This document shows positions 61,567 to 64,000 of a stretch of 64,000 nucleotides of DNA, in pieces. The position numbers and the translations under genes were made by a program. The notes under the pieces were generated by a model that saw only the letters and a program-made list of their open reading frames with translations, was not told the DNA's origin and did not search any database. The stretch lies in contig OY782758.1 of assembly GCA_963678215.1 (NCBI GenBank), forward strand, positions 2,046,001 through 2,110,000. Direction: 5' to 3'. The first letter of the stretch is position 1, and each line of letters starts with the position of its first letter. The stretch is from Thiobius zoothamnicola (lineage in GTDB: Bacteria > Pseudomonadota > Gammaproteobacteria > Chromatiales > Chromatiaceae).

Positions 61567-63462
61567 ATGGCTGATTACCAACACTTATATGCGCAGTCTT
61601 TAAATGATCCAGAAACTTTCTGGGGCGAAGCCGCCCAAGCCTTGCACTGGGATAAACCTTGGGACAACGTATTGGATCGGGATGCCAAGCCAGCGCCACG
61701 TTGGTTCGTCGGTGGTGAAATCAACACCTGTTTCAATGCATTGGATCGACATGTCGAAGCCGGACGCGGTGCGCAGAAGGCGCTGATTTATGATTCGCCG
61801 GTGACTGACACCAAGCGTGTTTACACTTATGCGGAACTCCGCGATGCGGTCGCCGCCTTTGCTGGCGTGCTGCGCGATCAGGGCGTGCAAAAAGGTGACC
61901 GGGTGCTGATTTATCTGCCGATGATTCCACAAGCGGCGATTGCGATGCTGGCGACCGCGCGTATTGGTGCCATTCACTCGGTGGTCTTTGGCGGGTTTGC
62001 GGCGAACGAACTGGCGACCCGGATCAATGATGCGCAACCTAAAGTGATCGTCAGCGCCTCATGCGGCATCGAACCGAACCGTGTGGTGGCTTATAAACCT
62101 TTGTTGGATGAGGCCATTGAACTGTCCAGCCATAAACCCTCCAGTTGTGTGATATACGCCCGTCCGCAAGCTGAAGCTGCCATGATACCGGGCCGCGATA
62201 TCGACTGGCGCACAGCGGCGGAGCAAGCGCAACCTGCCGATTGCGTACCAGTTAAAGCAACGGATCCACTCTATATTTTGTACACCTCCGGCACCACGGG
62301 CCAACCCAAAGGTGTGGTGCGTGACAATGGCGGTCACGCGGTGGCGATGCATTGGACTATGCGGCATATCTATCATGTTGATGCTGGCGATGTGTATTGG
62401 GCCGCTTCTGATGTCGGCTGGGTGGTGGGCCACAGCTACATCGTCTATGCGCCCTTACTGGCGGGCTGCACGACCGTGATGTATGAAGGCAAGCCAGTCG
62501 GCACGCCGGATCCTGGCGCATTCTGGCGCGTGATCAACGAATATCAGGTCAATGTATTGTTCACGGCACCAACCGCGTTCCGCGCGATTAAAAAAGAAGA
62601 TCCGGAAGGCCAATATCTGCACGATTACGATCTATCCTGCATGCAAAGCCTGTTTCTGGCCGGTGAGCGCTGTGATCCAGATACCTTGTACTGGGCGCGC
62701 GAAAAACTAGGCAAGCCCGTGGTGGATCACTGGTGGCAGACCGAGACCGGCTGGGCTATCGTGGCGAATCCACTCGGCATTGAACCGATGGAGGTCAAAC
62801 CCGGCTCTCCCACGGTCGCCATGCCCGGTTATGACGTGCGTATTTTGGCCGAAGACGGCAGTGAAATGCCGGATGGCGAGATGGGTAATATTGTGATCAA
62901 GCTGCCGATGCCCCCCGCCTGTCTGCCGACTCTGTGGCATAACGATCAACGTTTTGTGGATGCCTATCTGACTAAATACCCCGGTTATTATCTGACCGGT
63001 GATGCCGGTTTCAAAGATGCAGATGGTTATTTGTGGATCATGAGCCGCACCGACGATGTGATCAATGTCGCCGGGCACCGTTTGTCCACCGGAGCCATTG
63101 AAGAGGTACTGGCGGGCCATGCGGATGTGGCTGAATGTGCGGTGATTGGCGTTGCAGATTCACTGAAAGGCCAGTTGCCGCTTGGTTTGGTGGTGCTTAA
63201 GGCCGGTGTGGAGCGTGATGCGTCCACGCTTGGTAAAGCGCTGATTCAGCGCGTACGTGAACAAATCGGCCCGGTCTCTGCATTCAAGCTGGTTAACGTG
63301 GTCAAACGTCTGCCGAAAACCCGTTCGGGCAAAATATTGCGCGGCGCTATGGTCAAAATCGCGGATGGTGCCGAATGGAAAATGCCGGCGACCATTGATG
63401 ATCCGGCCATTCTGGATGAAATCACCGAAGTTTTACGTGACATGGGGTATGCAAAGCGTTGA
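61567..63462 (+). CDS. prpE: Propionyl-CoA synthetase
   Basis: A 631-residue acyl-adenylate-forming enzyme that makes propionyl-CoA for the 2-methylcitrate cycle. N-terminal ACAS domain (DPETFWGEAAQALHW), ATP loop YILYTSGTTGQPKGVV, DHWWQTETGWAI, YLTGDAGFKDADGYLW and the catalytic Lys589 in TRSGKILRG. PrpE-specific features (SRTDDVINVAGHRLSTGAIEE) favour propionate over acetate. The ATG follows GAGGAGG. The GntR gene starts inside its stop. Confidence 0.94.
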   Translation: MADYQHLYAQSLNDPETFWGEAAQALHWDKPWDNVLDRDAKPAPRWFVGGEINTCFNALDRHVEAGRGAQKALIYDSPVTDTKRVYTYAELRDAVAAFAGVLRDQGVQKGDRVLIYLPMIPQAAIAMLATARIGAIHSVVFGGFAANELATRINDAQPKVIVSASCGIEPNRVVAYKPLLDEAIELSSHKPSSCVIYARPQAEAAMIPGRDIDWRTAAEQAQPADCVPVKATDPLYILYTSGTTGQPKGVVRDNGGHAVAMHWTMRHIYHVDAGDVYWAASDVGWVVGHSYIVYAPLLAGCTTVMYEGKPVGTPDPGAFWRVINEYQVNVLFTAPTAFRAIKKEDPEGQYLHDYDLSCMQSLFLAGERCDPDTLYWAREKLGKPVVDHWWQTETGWAIVANPLGIEPMEVKPGSPTVAMPGYDVRILAEDGSEMPDGEMGNIVIKLPMPPACLPTLWHNDQRFVDAYLTKYPGYYLTGDAGFKDADGYLWIMSRTDDVINVAGHRLSTGAIEEVLAGHADVAECAVIGVADSLKGQLPLGLVVLKAGVERDASTLGKALIQRVREQIGPVSAFKLVNVVKRLPKTRSGKILRGAMVKIADGAEWKMPATIDDPAILDEITEVLRDMGYAKR

Positions 63463-64000
63463 TCAAGCATTGCGCCGATGATTTGAAGACGCTGTCCGAT
63501 CGCGTGTTCTGCCATACGCGGGAGGCCATTGTTGAAGGTCGCATTGCGCCGGGGAGTAAGATCAGCGAGGCTGAACTGGCGCAAACTCATGGCATCAGTC
63601 GTGGCCCCTTGCGTGAAGCGATCAGCCAATTGGCCGCTATCGGCTTGATTGAGCGCAAACCCAATATTGGCGCGCGAGTCATCCAACTCAGCAGTGCGCA
63701 ATTGTTAGAAATTTTTCATGTGCGTGAGGCACTGGAAGGGATGGCCGCCCGCCAGGCGGCCATGAATATGCCTGCCGATAAGGTGAATCAGTTGCACGAC
63801 ACCTTGCGGCGACATGCCGACCAGATCGCCCAGGATGCGGATCATGCTTACTTCCAACAATCTGGTGATCTGGATTTCCATTTCCAGATCGTGCAAGGCA
63901 GCGCAAACCAATATTTGATCAAATTACTCTGCCGTGACTTATATCACTTGGTGCGCCTGTATCGTTATCAATTCGGCATGCGCAGCAAACGCGGCCCCAT
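63459..64000 (+). CDS. GntR-family (FCD) regulator, partial at window end
   Basis: An open frame of about 180 codons that runs off the window. Its likely start is TTG at 63459, overlapping the prpE stop (TTGA). It begins LIKHCADDLKTLSDRVFCHT, then the winged helix EAIVEGRIAPGSKISEAELA with GISRGPLREAISQLAAIGLI, followed by the FCD effector domain (LLEIFHVREALEGMAARQAA). Local regulator of the propionate genes; effector probably a 2-methylcitrate-cycle intermediate. The prpBC genes probably follow beyond the window. Confidence 0.88.
   Translation, partial: MIKHCADDLKTLSDRVFCHTREAIVEGRIAPGSKISEAELAQTHGISRGPLREAISQLAAIGLIERKPNIGARVIQLSSAQLLEIFHVREALEGMAARQAAMNMPADKVNQLHDTLRRHADQIAQDADHAYFQQSGDLDFHFQIVQGSANQYLIKLLCRDLYHLVRLYRYQFGMRSKRGP

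Noticed and set aside
1..64000. tRNA genes, rRNA genes and CRISPR arrays
   Set aside because: Intergenic regions were scanned by eye; no cloverleaf with TTC-loop, no rRNA core and no regularly spaced repeats were seen. A tRNAscan run would be decisive.

Overview
The window looks like a chromosomal segment of a gammaproteobacterium. The order aroK-aroB-SPOR protein, the cluster rlmN-pilW-rodZ-hisS-yfgM, and the pairs accB-accC-prmA, ratA-rnfH and hemC-hemD are typical of that class. A sulfide:quinone oxidoreductase, Sox-like carrier proteins and a PQQ alcohol dehydrogenase locus suggest a respiratory, possibly sulfur-oxidising organism that also uses alcohols. I cannot name the genus. No tRNA, rRNA or CRISPR array was seen.

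Layout. 1-9.4 kb: housekeeping genes (Anbu proteasome-like peptidase, SPOR protein, aroB, aroK, aroQ, accBC, prmA, a DUF3426 protein, a rhodanese/metallo-beta-lactamase fusion). 9.7-11.8 kb: an orphan Arg/Pro/Trp-rich secreted protein and a truncated SelO. 11.8-33.1 kb: a large quinoprotein ethanol-oxidation island. It holds an aldehyde dehydrogenase, a PqqH-like peptidase, an operon of cytochrome c550, SoxYZ-like carrier, SoxH-like hydrolase and rhodanese-thioredoxin, an ExaA-type dehydrogenase with a Ca-type D-F-S site, a pentapeptide protein, pqqA-B-C-D-E, a FIST protein, a hybrid sensor kinase, a LuxR-type regulator and a PedC-type ABC exporter. HicAB sits inside the pqq operon and VapBC at its end. 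33.3-40.1 kb: recG, mutT/thiE, an unusual MotA/MotB-like pair, a DUF455 protein and a Sel1-repeat protein.

40.1-43.6 kb is a scar region. It contains a metallo-beta-lactamase fragment, an integron-integrase remnant, a complete IS4-type element with perfect 18-bp inverted repeats, a toxin-antitoxin cassette followed by a well-formed attC site, an IS1182-type fragment, a run of 23 C and a frameshifted glycosyltransferase fragment. I read it as the relic of a chromosomal integron. 43.8-64 kb returns to core genes: sulfide:quinone reductase, yfgM-hisS-rodZ-pilW-rlmN, a sodium symporter, ratA-rnfH, mpl with a secreted arginine deiminase-like protein, an orphan RND pump, a frameshifted BrnT with BrnA, hemDC, and prpE followed by a GntR regulator cut by the window end.

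How it works together. Alcohols would be oxidised in the periplasm by the quinoprotein, with electrons passing to cytochrome c550. The aldehyde goes to the cytoplasmic NAD-dependent dehydrogenase. The pqq genes make the cofactor, and the FIST/kinase/response-regulator set probably senses and induces the island. The SoxYZ-like, SoxH-like and rhodanese-thioredoxin proteins form an accessory thiol or sulfur-carrier set that recurs beside quinoproteins but has no proven chemistry.
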